Of a stretch of DNA of 64,000 bases, positions 17,701-25,652 are shown in pieces. Within the stretch, counting starts at the first letter, position 1; every line of letters begins with the position of its first letter. The stretch comes from an uncultured Lachnotalea sp. (GTDB taxonomy: Bacteria > Bacillota > Clostridia > Lachnospirales > Lachnospiraceae), in the NCBI GenBank assembly GCA_947066815.1, contig CAMSZT010000001.1:124001-188000 (forward strand), given 5' to 3'. Position numbers and translations under genes: made by a program. The notes under the pieces were generated by a model. That model saw only the letters and a program-made list of their open reading frames with translations, did not search any database and was not told where the DNA came from.

Positions 17701-19320
17701 GATCTCCTCCCGGATGGCGTCGATGGGCGGGTTCGTCACCTGGGCGAAGAGCTGCTTAAAATAGTTAAACAAAGGCTGATGCTGTTTGGAGAGCACCGCC
17801 AGAGGACTGTCGGCTCCCATGGAGGACACCGCCTCGATGCCGTCCCTGGCCATGGGCAGGATCATGGTCCGATACTGCTCGTAGGTGTAGCCGTAAGCCT
17901 TCTGGAGCTTCGCCCGCTCCTCCTCCGAATAGCCCTCCACCCGCTGGTTGGGGATTTTCAGATTCTTAAGCTCCACCAGGTTGGTGTCCAGCCATTCCCC
18001 GTAGGGCTGTCTGTTGATATAACGGTTTTTCAGGGTTTCGTCGTCCACGATCTCCCCCTTCACCGTGTCCACCAGAAGCATCTTTCCGGGGCGGAGCCGC
18101 TCTTTTTTCACCACGTTCTCCACCGGGATCTCCAGAGCCCCCACCTCGGAGGAGAGGATCATGTAGCCGTCCTTCGTCACGCAGTACCTGGAGGGCCTTA
18201 GGCCGTTCCGGTCAAGGACCGCACCCAGGATGTCGCCGTCGGAGAAGACGATGGAGGCAGGGCCGTCCCAGGGCTCCATCATGGTGGCATAATACTGATA
18301 AAAATCCTTCTTCTTCTGGCTCATGTATTTGTCGTTCGCCCAGGGCTCCGGGATGGTGATCATCACCGCCAGGGGAAGCTCCATGCCGCTCATGACCAGA
18401 AACTCCAGGGTATTGTCCAGCATGGCCGAGTCGGAGCCGGTCTCGTTGACCACGGGGACCACCTTGAGCATTTCCTCCCTGGTGAATTCCGACTCCATGT
18501 TCTCCTCGCGGGCGATCATCCGGTCCACGTTGCCCCGGATGGTGTTGATCTCGCCGTTATGTACGATCAGCCGGTAGGGATGGGCCCGCATCCAGCTGGG
18601 CGTGGTGTTGGTACTGAACCGGGAGTGGACCACGGCGATGGCCGACTCGTAATCCGGAGACTGTAAGTCCGGAAAAAACTGCCTGAGCTCCTTCACCATG
18701 AACATACCCTTGTAGACGATGGTCCGGCTGGAGAGGGACACCACGTAGGTGTTGTCGTTGCTCTGCTCGAACACCCTTCTCGCCACGTAGAGCTTCCGGT
18801 CAAAGTCCAGCCCCCGCTCCACGTCGTCCGGCTTTCGGATGAAGCACTGCTCAATGCAGGGCATGCAGTCCACAGCCTTCTTGCCGAGGACCCCGGGCAC
18901 CGTGGGAAGCTTCCTCCAGCCGAGGAATTTCATGCCCTCCTTCTCCACGATGATCTCGAACATCTTCCTGGCCTGCCGCCTCTCCAGCTCCCCGCCTGGA
19001 AGAAAGAACATGCCCACGCCGTACTCCCGCTCTTCCCCCAGAGAAATACCGCACTCCTTCGCCGCCTTCTTAAAAAATCGATGGGAGATCTGCAGAAGGA
19101 TGCCGACACCGTCGCCGGTTTTCCCCTCGGCATCCTTTCCGGCCCGATGCTCCAGGTTCTCCACGATCTTCAGGGCGTTCTCCACCGTCTGATGGGTCTT
19201 CATACCCTTAATGTTCACCACGGCGCCCACGCCGCAGTTGTCATGCTCGAACCGTTCCTCATATAAGCCTGGCAGACGCCTTTCCGATTTTCTTTGTACT
19301 GCCTGATTACTTTCCATCAT
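14734..19320 (-). CDS. gltB: Glutamate synthase large subunit
   Basis: The 1528-residue enzyme makes glutamate from glutamine and 2-oxoglutarate. The N-terminal amidotransferase uses Cys29 in RFEHDNCGVGAVV, exposed by removal of a short propeptide. The synthase domain has FMN-binding glycines (ISGFDGGTGAAP) and the 3Fe-4S cysteines in CVMMRVCSLDTCPVG. The C-terminal beta-helix carries Gly-rich repeats (GGKLVIYPPRGAGY). I choose the ATG at 19320, preceded by GAGAGGA. The frame stays open for a further 129 codons upstream, but these cross a terminator hairpin, a repeat and the promoter, and would bury the catalytic cysteine. Confidence 0.96.
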   Translation of the reverse strand: MMESNQAVQRKSERRLPGLYEERFEHDNCGVGAVVNIKGMKTHQTVENALKIVENLEHRAGKDAEGKTGDGVGILLQISHRFFKKAAKECGISLGEEREYGVGMFFLPGGELERRQARKMFEIIVEKEGMKFLGWRKLPTVPGVLGKKAVDCMPCIEQCFIRKPDDVERGLDFDRKLYVARRVFEQSNDNTYVVSLSSRTIVYKGMFMVKELRQFFPDLQSPDYESAIAVVHSRFSTNTTPSWMRAHPYRLIVHNGEINTIRGNVDRMIAREENMESEFTREEMLKVVPVVNETGSDSAMLDNTLEFLVMSGMELPLAVMITIPEPWANDKYMSQKKKDFYQYYATMMEPWDGPASIVFSDGDILGAVLDRNGLRPSRYCVTKDGYMILSSEVGALEIPVENVVKKERLRPGKMLLVDTVKGEIVDDETLKNRYINRQPYGEWLDTNLVELKNLKIPNQRVEGYSEEERAKLQKAYGYTYEQYRTMILPMARDGIEAVSSMGADSPLAVLSKQHQPLFNYFKQLFAQVTNPPIDAIREEIVTSTAVYLGRDGNLLKEMPENCRILKVNNPILTGTDLLKIKNMKVAGLKPAVIPIIYYKNTSLERAIDHLFLEADRAHRDGANILILSDRGIDENHVPIPSLLAVSALQQHLVRTKKRTSVAMILESGEPREVHHFATLLGYGACAVNPYLAHESIRTLIDSGMLDKDYYAAVDDYNSAVLHGIVKIASKMGVSTLQSYQGSQIFEAIGICKEVVDKYFTDTVSRVGGVTLKDIAADMDALHSAAFDPLGLQTDLTLESVGSHKSRSGKEEHLYNPKTIHLLQESTKTGNYELFKEYSAMLHEERNPMNLRGLLDFNYPKKGIPLEEVESVDSIVRRFKTGAMSYGSISQEAHETLALAMNAIHGKSNTGEGGEALERLDTKGLPGRDRCSAIKQVASARFGVTSRFLVSADEIQIKMAQGAKPGEGGQLPGKKVYPWVAKTRHSTPGVSLISPPPHHDIYSIEDLAQLIYDLKNANKNARISVKLVSEAGVGTVAAGVAKAGAQVILISGFDGGTGAAPRNSIYNAGLPWELGLSETHQTLIMNDLRDKVILETDGKLMNGRDVVVAALLGAEEFGFATAPLVTMGCVMMRVCSLDTCPVGIATQNPELRKRFRGKPEYVINFMRFVAEELREYMAKLGIRTVDELVGRTDLLKMKTEFDSPRAGTVDLARLLDNPYVGTKLAGYHKKKVYNFELQKTMDERVLVKKLLPALETGQRKSIEVDIQNTDRAFGTIFGAEITRRYPEGLSEDTFTVKCSGSGGQSFGAFIPAGLTLEVSGDSNDYFGKGLSGGKLVIYPPRGAGYAADENIIIGNVALYGATGGKAYINGVAGERFAVRNSGARAVVEGVGDHGCEYMTGGCVVVLGKTGKNFAAGMSGGIAYVLDRDNDLYMRLNREMVSMEELTNKYDVLELKTMIQDHVTYTGSARGKEILEHFGEYLPRFKKIIPYDYKRVLNTIVQMEEKGLSSEQAQIEAFFANAKGEEEGGH

Positions 19321-19383
19321 TCTGGTCCTCTCTTTTAAAAGGGAAATACAGTGACATGGACGCCGGATCGCTGCCCCGCGTAC

Positions 19384-19474
19384 AATCGAGTAGGGGAACG
19401 GTTCTTTTCCCCTACTCGCCGCGCAGCCCGCACGCCGCTCCTGCGGCATATTCTTCTGTGCGGGCTTGTGCATA
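19384..19474 (-). repeat. Structured dispersed repeat, family 1, copy 2
   Basis: This is the cleanest copy at 91 nt. Hairpin A is gagtagggg 19388-19396 with cccctactc 19409-19417. Hairpin B is agcccgcac 19425-19433 with gtgcgggct 19458-19466, enclosing ccgc-tcct-gcgg. In minus sense it begins TATGCACA directly after TTTTT of the preceding hairpin and ends CTCGATT. Confidence 0.85.
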
Positions 19475-19520
19475 AAAAAGGAGCGCTCGATACAGATCGT
19501 CCGTCTGTACCAGGCACTCC
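19474..19520 (-). terminator. Terminator-like hairpin inside the gltBD leader
   Basis: In minus sense GGAGTGCC...GAGCGCTCC pairs around an inner TACAGA/TCTGTA stem and is followed by TTTTTTA. It sits between the gltBD promoter and the gltB start, with no complete gene before it. Confidence 0.65.
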
Positions 19521-19582
19521 GTTGTGTCTCAAGTTCCATGTATTTCCGCTTATGAAATTTTCCAAGCTGCAACTTGCGTTTT

Positions 19583-19611
19583 ATCATACAACTGTCTTTC
19601 CCATTTGTAAA
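19583..19611 (-). promoter_or_regulatory. Promoter of gltBD
   Basis: TTTACA (19606-19611) and TATGAT (19583-19588) are 17 nt apart on the minus strand in an AT-rich setting. Confidence 0.7.
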
Positions 19612-19754
19612 GAAAAACTTTTTATTAAATTGTCTGATTATTTGATATTTTGTATTATTCATACTTATTGTTAGTTTATTTATATGCATTTCGCAAAAAA
19701 ACGCCATGTTCCGTACAATTTTCTTGCCGCAGGAGGAGTTTTCCCAACGGAATA

Positions 19755-19783
19755 GACTTTCTCCCCCATCTGTGATACAATGG
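19755..19783 (+). promoter_or_regulatory. Promoter of the Nudix gene
   Basis: TAGACT (19755-19760) and TACAAT (19778-19783) are 17 nt apart, about 30 nt before the ATG. The region 19612-19754 is AT-rich, with nothing else that I can see. Confidence 0.5.
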
Positions 19784-19814
19784 CTCCGAAACAGTTCAAA
19801 GGAGTGTGAAAAAC

Positions 19815-20438
19815 ATGCAGAATAAGATCACAGATCCTCTTGCAGATCTGCCGGATTCCGGCGAAAACCTGACATGGGAGGAGATCCGCACAGAGCATCT
19901 CGTACAGGACGAATGGATCGACTTCCGCCGGTCCGCCTACCGCTTCCCGGACGGAAGTGAGTTCGAACCCTTTTACAGCTACAGCCGCAGGGACTATGTG
20001 GTGATCGTCGCCTCGGATGAGGAGGGGAACTATCTCTGTGTCCGACAGTTCCGGCAGGGGATCAAAGAAGTGACAACGGAATTTCCGGCGGGCGGCATCG
20101 AGCGCACGGACGGCAGGGAATACCGGACCGGCCGCACCGCTTCCGCGGCCGAAGAGGCCCTGGAAGCCGCCAAGCGGGAGCTTCTGGAAGAGACCGGCTA
20201 TGTCTCGGAGCGCTGGAGACATCTGATCACCGTGCCCTCCAACGCCACCATCGCAGACAACTACGCACATGTTTTTGCGGCAGAAGGCTGCCGGAAAGCC
20301 GGCAGCCAGCATCTGGATGAAACCGAATTTTTGAATGTCAGAAAATATTCCGCCGATGAGATCGAAGCGCTGATCAAGAGCGGCAATTTCCAGCAGGCTG
20401 TCCACATCATGGCCTGGCTCCTGGCGGCAAAATACTGA
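19815..20438 (+). CDS. Nudix hydrolase (ADP-ribose pyrophosphatase-like)
   Basis: The 207-residue protein carries a Nudix box near residues 115-137 (AAEEALEAAKRELLEETGY), in which the first Gly of the consensus is replaced by Ala, and an upstream VRQFRQGIKEVTTEFPAGGI typical of the ADP-ribose branch. These enzymes split nucleoside diphosphate sugars. The ATG at 19815 is chosen because AAAGGAG lies 10 nt upstream; the in-frame GTG at 19806 overlaps that site. It converges with the MerR gene, whose stop is 7 nt away, and no terminator lies between them. Confidence 0.85.
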   Translation: MQNKITDPLADLPDSGENLTWEEIRTEHLVQDEWIDFRRSAYRFPDGSEFEPFYSYSRRDYVVIVASDEEGNYLCVRQFRQGIKEVTTEFPAGGIERTDGREYRTGRTASAAEEALEAAKRELLEETGYVSERWRHLITVPSNATIADNYAHVFAAEGCRKAGSQHLDETEFLNVRKYSADEIEALIKSGNFQQAVHIMAWLLAAKY

Positions 20439-20445
20439 GTATCGG

Positions 20446-21186
20446 TCACTCCACTCCTCTTTTTCTGCAGTATGCCCGGATGGCCGCATGGGCAAAGGCA
20501 GCCGTGCCTTCTCCACCCGCGGCGTCGATGTTCTTTGTGAAATCGCCGCCGCCCGCATACATCTTTCCCAGGCCGGACAGGATCTCGTCGGTGCAGGTAT
20601 AAAAATGCTCCGTGATAAAATCCTGCAGCTTTTTCACCAGCTCCTGTGCCCCGGGGGAGTCCGGCGCCTCCCCCGAAAGGCGGCCAAGCTGCGCAAAGAC
20701 CTCCATCATCTGCACACTCAGGCTCTTCTCCTCCTCCGGGGTGCGGCCTTTGGCCTTCTCCTCAAATTCCCGGTACGCCGCCGTATTCCCCCAGGAAGCT
20801 TTCGCCTGCTCGGCGTATTCGTCGATCTTCTTCGTATCAAATGCCGTAAAATCCATCGTATCCACTCCTATCGCTTTTATTCCGCGGGCCAGGTCGATCA
20901 GGTTTTCCAGATGTTCCTTTTTAAGCGTCAGAAGAGTGATCTGCTGCTCCAGCGCCCTTCCTCTGTCGAAATCGGGACTTTCCAGGATCGCCCGGATGTC
21001 CTTGAGAGAAAATTCCAGTTCCCGGAACAGAAGGATCTGCTGCAGCTTCTCCAGGGCTGCATCGTCATACAGCCGATAGCCTGAACGGGTATGTCCTGCC
21101 GGACGCAGGAGCCCGATCCTGTCATAATACTGCAGGGTGCGTATACTCACGCCTGTCAGTCTGCTCACCTCATGTACGGTCCTCAT
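20446..21186 (-). CDS. MerR-family regulator with TipAS ligand domain
   Basis: The 246-residue protein has the MerR winged helix at residues 1-70 (VHEVSRLTGVSIRTLQYYDR, then RSGYRLYDDAALEKLQQI) and a coiled coil at about 75-110. The C-terminal TipAS-like domain (about 120-246) ends HAAIRAYCRKRG. TipA-type proteins bind hydrophobic drug-like ligands and activate efflux or resistance genes. The start at 21186 (MRTVHEV) fits the family and has GAGGAGG in front. Its own promoter has the 19-nt spacer and dyad typical of MerR control, so it is probably autoregulated. Confidence 0.92.
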   Translation of the reverse strand: MRTVHEVSRLTGVSIRTLQYYDRIGLLRPAGHTRSGYRLYDDAALEKLQQILLFRELEFSLKDIRAILESPDFDRGRALEQQITLLTLKKEHLENLIDLARGIKAIGVDTMDFTAFDTKKIDEYAEQAKASWGNTAAYREFEEKAKGRTPEEEKSLSVQMMEVFAQLGRLSGEAPDSPGAQELVKKLQDFITEHFYTCTDEILSGLGKMYAGGGDFTKNIDAAGGEGTAAFAHAAIRAYCRKRGVE

Positions 21187-21212
21187 ATGGTTTTCCCTCC
21201 TCGCGTAACCAC

Positions 21213-21243
21213 AGTATAAACTATGACGCAGCGTCAGAGTCAA
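21213..21243 (-). promoter_or_regulatory. MerR-type promoter with dyad operator
   Basis: TTGACT (21238-21243) and TATACT (21213-21218) are 19 nt apart, the overlong spacing that MerR activators correct. Between them lies the perfect 13-bp palindrome tgacgcagcgtca (21224-21236). Confidence 0.85.
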
Positions 21244-21300
21244 CTGTTTTTTTCAATATTTCCTGAAATTTTCTGTCTGTGCGTTTGGAATATTTTGTTC

Positions 21301-21329
21301 TTGACATTTGTCCGATTTCATACTATAAT
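21301..21329 (+). promoter_or_regulatory. Consensus promoter of the MarR-MATE operon
   Basis: Perfect TTGACA (21301-21306) and perfect TATAAT (21324-21329) are separated by 17 nt, about 50 nt before the MarR start. Such a strong promoter is consistent with control by a repressor. Confidence 0.85.
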
Positions 21330-21377
21330 CCTGTCTTGTATATCAGTACGATTTCAGACGAACGGAGGATGACCCCC

Positions 21378-21818
21378 ATGACGATCCATTCTTCCAGCGA
21401 TACCAGGCGGTTTAACCACCTGGTCAGTGAAACGGAAGCCGCTTATCACGAGATGTCCTTAAAGCTGGGGCTTTCCGACAGTGCCATGCAGATCTTGTAT
21501 ACCCTCTGCGACAGCGGGAACGGAAGCTGCCTTCTCCGGGATGTCTGCAGCTTGACGGGCCTGAGCAAACAGACCGTCCATTCCGCCGTCCGCAACCTGG
21601 AGCGGGATGGGATCCTCCGCCTGGAAGCGGCCGGCGGCAGACACAAAAAAGTGACCCTCACAGAAAAGGGCCTCCTCCTGGCAGAACGCACGGCCGGAAA
21701 GATCATCGAGGCGGAAAACCGGATCTTTGCCGGCTGGCCGGGAGCGGACGTGGAGCTCTATCTGGAGCTGACCCGGCGCTATCTGGAAGATCTCAGGAGA
21801 GAAAGCCGGAAGTTTTGA
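21378..21818 (+). CDS. MarR-family transcriptional regulator
   Basis: The 146-residue protein has a winged helix-turn-helix (SCLLRDVCSLTGLSKQTVHS, then VRNLERDGILRLEAAGGRHK and VTLTEKG) framed by dimerisation helices, as in MarR. A GGAGG lies 9 nt before the ATG at 21378; an ATG at 21369 abuts that site and is less likely. A MATE exporter starts 39 nt after the stop, so this is most likely the local repressor of drug or metabolite efflux. Confidence 0.9.
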   Translation: MTIHSSSDTRRFNHLVSETEAAYHEMSLKLGLSDSAMQILYTLCDSGNGSCLLRDVCSLTGLSKQTVHSAVRNLERDGILRLEAAGGRHKKVTLTEKGLLLAERTAGKIIEAENRIFAGWPGADVELYLELTRRYLEDLRRESRKF

Positions 21819-21857
21819 TCCGTACAGGAATTTATGTCAACGCAGGAGTTTTAAGAG

Positions 21858-23189
21858 ATGAACATCCAATTATCAGACCATTTCACTTATAAGAGATTAC
21901 TCCGCTTCACCTTCCCCTCCGTCATCATGATGGTATTTATCTCCATTTACGGAGTCGTGGACGGGTTCTTTGTATCAAATTTTGCAGGAAAGACTGCCTT
22001 TGCCGCCGTCAACCTGATCATGCCCTTTGTCATGATCCTAGGCGGGGTGGGTTTTATGATCGGAACCGGCGGCACGGCCCTGGTTTCCAAGATGCTGGGA
22101 GAGGGACGACAGGAACTGGCCAACCGTTACTTCTCCATGATGATCTACGCAACCCTGATCCTCGGAGCCGGCCTCTCCGTATTTGGCATTGTCTTCATGC
22201 GCCCGATCGCCGCTCTCCTCGGCGCCACCGGAGAGATGATGACAGACTGCGTTCTGTACGGCCGCCTTGTCATCGGCTTCAATGCGGCATTCATGCTGCA
22301 GAATGTATTCCAGAGCTTCTTCATTGCCGCCGAGAAGCCGAAGCTGGGGCTCTATGCCGCCATAGCGGCGGGAATAACCAACATGGGCCTTGACGCCCTG
22401 TTTGTAGGCGTATTCCACTGGGGTGCGGCCGGCGCCGCCGCAGCAACCGGGATCAGCCAGTGTGTGGGCGGGATCCTGCCCCTCTTTTATTTTTTCCGTC
22501 CCAATGGCAGCCTGCTGCAGCTTACGAAAACAAAATTGGAGATACGCCCCATCCTCCGGGCCTTCGGCAACGGCTCTTCGGAGCTTATGAGCAACATCTC
22601 CTCCTCCATCGTCAGTATGCTGTATAATTTCCAGTTATTAAAATACGTGGGAGAAAACGGGGTTTCCGCCTATGGTGTCTTAATGTATATACAGTTTATT
22701 TTTATTGCCATTTTTATCGGATATTCTATCGGCAGCGCCCCCGTGGTCAGTTATCATTACGGAGCAGGAAATCATCCGGAACTTAAGAACCTGCTGAAAA
22801 AAAGCACATTTCTCATGGGCGGTTCCGGGATCATCCTGAGCGTTCTCGCTTTTTCACTGGCAGATCCTCTTGCCGGGATCTTTGTCGGATACGACAGGGA
22901 ACTTTTTACACTGACCAGCCATGCCTTCCGGCTGTTTTCCTGCTCCTTCCTGCTGGCCGGTTTTAATATTTTTGCTTCCTCTTTTTTTACTGCGCTGAAC
23001 AACGGAGCCGTATCCGCGGCGATCTCCTTCCTGCGGACCCTGATCTTCCAGACATCCTCCGTCCTGATCCTCCCCGTCTTTTTGGGCATAGACGGCATCT
23101 GGTGGGCGATCAGTGTGGCGGAAGCCTGTGCCTGTGTGATATCTGTTTCCTTTCTTTTTGCAAAAAGGAAACTATATCAGTACCTATAA
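21858..23189 (+). CDS. MATE-family efflux transporter
   Basis: The 443-residue protein has twelve predicted membrane helices in two MatE halves. The first opens LLRFTFPSVIMMVFISIYGV and contains GTGGTALVSKMLGEG, and the second has IGYSIGSAPVVSYHYGAGNH. MATE proteins export cationic drugs or metabolites with sodium or proton gradients. The gene follows a MarR regulator in the same transcript and ends before a long bidirectional terminator. It belongs to the same broad family as the dead MATE gene near 9636. Confidence 0.92.
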   Translation: MNIQLSDHFTYKRLLRFTFPSVIMMVFISIYGVVDGFFVSNFAGKTAFAAVNLIMPFVMILGGVGFMIGTGGTALVSKMLGEGRQELANRYFSMMIYATLILGAGLSVFGIVFMRPIAALLGATGEMMTDCVLYGRLVIGFNAAFMLQNVFQSFFIAAEKPKLGLYAAIAAGITNMGLDALFVGVFHWGAAGAAAATGISQCVGGILPLFYFFRPNGSLLQLTKTKLEIRPILRAFGNGSSELMSNISSSIVSMLYNFQLLKYVGENGVSAYGVLMYIQFIFIAIFIGYSIGSAPVVSYHYGAGNHPELKNLLKKSTFLMGGSGIILSVLAFSLADPLAGIFVGYDRELFTLTSHAFRLFSCSFLLAGFNIFASSFFTALNNGAVSAAISFLRTLIFQTSSVLILPVFLGIDGIWWAISVAEACACVISVSFLFAKRKLYQYL

Positions 23190-23320
23190 TATTTCCGCCT
23201 GCTGTATTTCCGCGCGGAGCGGCATACAAAAAGTCAGACGGACAAACTCTGCACTTTTAATGGGTTCAGCCCGATATCAGCAAGAGTCGGCTGTGCTCCG
23301 TAACCACCTTTTTATGAAAT

Positions 23321-23363
23321 GCAGCAAAAAAATCGGCTGTTTTCCAACCGATTTTTTTGCTGC
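23321..23363. terminator. Bidirectional intrinsic terminator
   Basis: A perfect 16-bp inverted repeat (23321-23336 / 23348-23363) contains A7 and T7 tracts. It serves the MATE gene on the + strand and the heptad-repeat gene on the minus strand. Confidence 0.92.
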
Positions 23364-23396
23364 GGCCGATGATCCGGTTTCCTTGAGCCAAGGCCC

Positions 23397-25652
23397 TTAC
23401 TCGTCTCCGATCTTTTCCGTTTTATAAATGAATCTTACGCTCTCGCCTCTGGTACCGGCGCTGTCCTTGAAGGATCTATAGTTTTTCGCCGCATCGCGCA
23501 CCGCCGTCATACGGTCCTTGAGCTCCTTAAGCTCCCCGTCAAAGGCATCCACAAGAGCCTCGATCCCTTCCTCATTGAATTTCTCCACGCCATCAGACAG
23601 CTGCAGGGCCCCGTCTTTTAACTGCTTTACACCGTCGATCAGGGCTCCGCTTCCGGTCTGCAAAGTTCCGATCCCCGCATAGAGGGTATCGGCTCCGCCG
23701 GCAAGCTCTCCTGCCCCGCCGGCAAGCCTGCCGGCTCCGCTCTCCAGTTCATTGGCTCCGCTTTCCAGACGTCCCGCTCCGGCCTCCAGTTCCCCTGCTC
23801 CGGCTGCGAGCCGGCCTGCCCCGGCTGCAAGTCCGCCCGCTCCGGCTGCAAGCTGATCCACTCCGCCGGCAAGTTCTCCTGCCCCGCCGGCCAGCTCTCC
23901 GGCTCCGCTCTCCAGACGTCCGGCTCCACTCTCCAGTTCATCTGCTCCGGCCTGCAGGCTCCCTGCCCCGGCCACAAGCTGATCCGCCCCGGCCACGAGC
24001 CGGCCGGTCCCGGCCGCAAGGTCATCCGCCCCGCCGGCCAGCCGCTCCGCCCCTTCCTTTGCGCTGTCCACGCCGGCCGTATAGGCCAAAAGCCCTTCGT
24101 AGAACTGGCTGTAGCTGTCAAGCTGGGCCTTTAAACCGGCTGCCTCCGGCGTACCGGCACTGTCCAGTACCGCGCCGTAATTTTCTCTTGTGAGGCCCGG
24201 CGCCCCGGGCTGCAATGCCTGGATCCGGGCATTTGCCGCCGCCAAAAGGGAATCAAACACCTGATCGGCCCCTCCCCGCAGCCCTCCGCTGCCGGAGGAA
24301 AGACTTTCCAGCCCGGCATTCAGGCTTGCCGCCCCGGCCTGCAGGCTCCCTGCCCCGGCATCTGCCGCCTCAATCCCGGCCTTCAGAGTTTCGGCTCCGG
24401 CCTGCAGTTCGCCGATCCCTTCCTTCAAAGCTCCGGCTCCGCCTTTCAGATCGCCGGCTCCGGCCTGCAGCTCTCCGGCTCCGCTCTGCAGAGAGCCGGC
24501 TCCGGCTTTCACCGTCCCCGCTCCGCTCTGCAGAGCATCCGCCCCGCTCTGCAGCTCTCCGGCCCCGCTCTTCAGAGAACCGGCCCCGCCTGCCAGTGTT
24601 CCGGCCCCGCTCTTCAATTCCCCGGTTCCGTCTTTCAGATCGTTTGCACCACTCTCCAGTGTCCCGGCCCCTGTCGCAAGCGCCTCCGCTCCGGAGTGCA
24701 GTTTCCCGATCCCGTCGGTCAGTTCTCCGGACTTGTCAAGAAGCTCGGACAGACCGTCGTAGAGGGCCGAGGAGCCGTCGGTCAGCTGGTCCATGGCGTC
24801 GGTCAGCTCTTCCATGGATCCGTCCAGCTCGTCAAATGCCTCCGTCTGATCCAGATCCAGATCGGCGAACACCTCCGTGGTGGCCAGTGTCATGGTGGTC
24901 TCCAGCTCAAAATCCGTGACGTCCGCCGTCACCTCCACGTATCCGGGAAGCTCGAGCTTCTCCTGATCCAGATCCAGGCTTTCCTGGAGGCCCGGCATGG
25001 CGAAGCCCGCCACGATGGTCCGGTCCCCGTCGTTGATGACCTTGCCGTTGGAAATCTCCACATTGCCAAATCTCTCATTGTCGAGGACCATGCCGGTCAC
25101 CATGACAAAGGGAACATAGATTCTCTTTGTCTCCCCGTTTATCTCCACGTCCTCATACTGCCTGTTGGTGTAATCAAACCGCATGGTGACTTTTCCGCTC
25201 TTTCCGGCCATGTCCTCTGCCGCCACCGGCCTTCCGTCAAGCTTGAAACTCACGGCCATGTCCACGGGGAGCTCCTTTTGCAGATCCTCCTGGGTATAGC
25301 TATCCTCCCCGCCCGCATCCTTCATCAGGTCGCTGACAATGATTTTCTGCGGGGTTCCGTCCGCCCCCGCAAGGACATAGACGGTCTCCTCCACGGAACC
25401 TCCTTCTTTCGTTCCGACGGAGCCTGTATCCTTCGCCCCGGCATCTGCGGTCTCCGCCTCTATCACCTGGGGGCCGGAGCCCTCCCCCTTCCTCATGCCT
25501 GCGGCGTAAGCCCCGGCTCCGGTCATGCCGAAGACCAGTGAGCCGCCGAGGATCCAGGCCACAAGCTGCTTCGCCCTCCCGTTCAGATACCTAACATTCA
25601 AATGCTCTACGCTCTTATTCTTCTTATTTTTATATTCCACGATGTGTCTCAT
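23397..25652 (-). CDS. Secreted X-X-X-Leu-X-X-Gly heptad-repeat protein
   Basis: The 751-residue protein has an N-terminal membrane segment or signal (LVAWILGGSLVFGMTGAGAY) and a globular part to about residue 290. Two long blocks of seven-residue repeats follow (about 300-465 and 530-690), with units such as LQSGAGELQSGADA and LESGAGRLAGGAGE. They match the known xxxLxxG heptad pattern and should form an extended coiled coil outside the membrane. It ends without a second membrane helix. The ATG overlaps the MMPL stop by 4 nt (ATGA), so the two are translated together. Relatives accompany MMPL or YhgE-type transporters; the role is not established. Confidence 0.88.
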   Translation of the reverse strand: MRHIVEYKNKKNKSVEHLNVRYLNGRAKQLVAWILGGSLVFGMTGAGAYAAGMRKGEGSGPQVIEAETADAGAKDTGSVGTKEGGSVEETVYVLAGADGTPQKIIVSDLMKDAGGEDSYTQEDLQKELPVDMAVSFKLDGRPVAAEDMAGKSGKVTMRFDYTNRQYEDVEINGETKRIYVPFVMVTGMVLDNERFGNVEISNGKVINDGDRTIVAGFAMPGLQESLDLDQEKLELPGYVEVTADVTDFELETTMTLATTEVFADLDLDQTEAFDELDGSMEELTDAMDQLTDGSSALYDGLSELLDKSGELTDGIGKLHSGAEALATGAGTLESGANDLKDGTGELKSGAGTLAGGAGSLKSGAGELQSGADALQSGAGTVKAGAGSLQSGAGELQAGAGDLKGGAGALKEGIGELQAGAETLKAGIEAADAGAGSLQAGAASLNAGLESLSSGSGGLRGGADQVFDSLLAAANARIQALQPGAPGLTRENYGAVLDSAGTPEAAGLKAQLDSYSQFYEGLLAYTAGVDSAKEGAERLAGGADDLAAGTGRLVAGADQLVAGAGSLQAGADELESGAGRLESGAGELAGGAGELAGGVDQLAAGAGGLAAGAGRLAAGAGELEAGAGRLESGANELESGAGRLAGGAGELAGGADTLYAGIGTLQTGSGALIDGVKQLKDGALQLSDGVEKFNEEGIEALVDAFDGELKELKDRMTAVRDAAKNYRSFKDSAGTRGESVRFIYKTEKIGDE
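23690..24700 (-). repeat. 21-bp coding repeats of the heptad-repeat protein
   Basis: About 45 imperfect 21-bp units encode the heptads, in two blocks separated by a unique stretch (about 24050-24250). Units in the distal block (23690-24050) are more alike, especially those for LESGAGRL and GAGELAG, which suggests recent expansion by slippage or recombination. Confidence 0.75.

Larger units (their letters stand above)
19321..19576 (-). promoter_or_regulatory. gltBD 5' leader with internal terminator and family-1 repeat
   Basis: Transcription from the promoter at 19583-19611 would give a leader of about 255 nt. After about 55 nt it contains an intrinsic-terminator-like hairpin (19474-19520), then repeat copy 2 (19384-19474), then about 63 nt with no clear feature, then GAGAGGA and the gltB start. 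The arrangement suggests attenuation. I do not see T-box or known riboswitch motifs, and the sensing element is unknown. Confidence 0.55.

Noticed and set aside
19474..19576. T-box or ANTAR-type antiterminator in the gltB leader
   Set aside because: There is no T-box sequence (AGGGTGG) and no pair of hexaloops with A1/G4, so I left the sensor unidentified.
19321..19707. N-terminal extension of gltB through its whole leader
   Set aside because: The frame is open, but it crosses the promoter, a terminator-like hairpin and a repeat, and would place the catalytic Cys far from the N-terminus. The ATG at 19320 has a ribosome binding site.
23690..24700. CRISPR-like array in the regularly spaced repeats
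   Set aside because: The 21-bp periodicity is a coding heptad repeat in one long frame, with no unique spacers and no cas genes.
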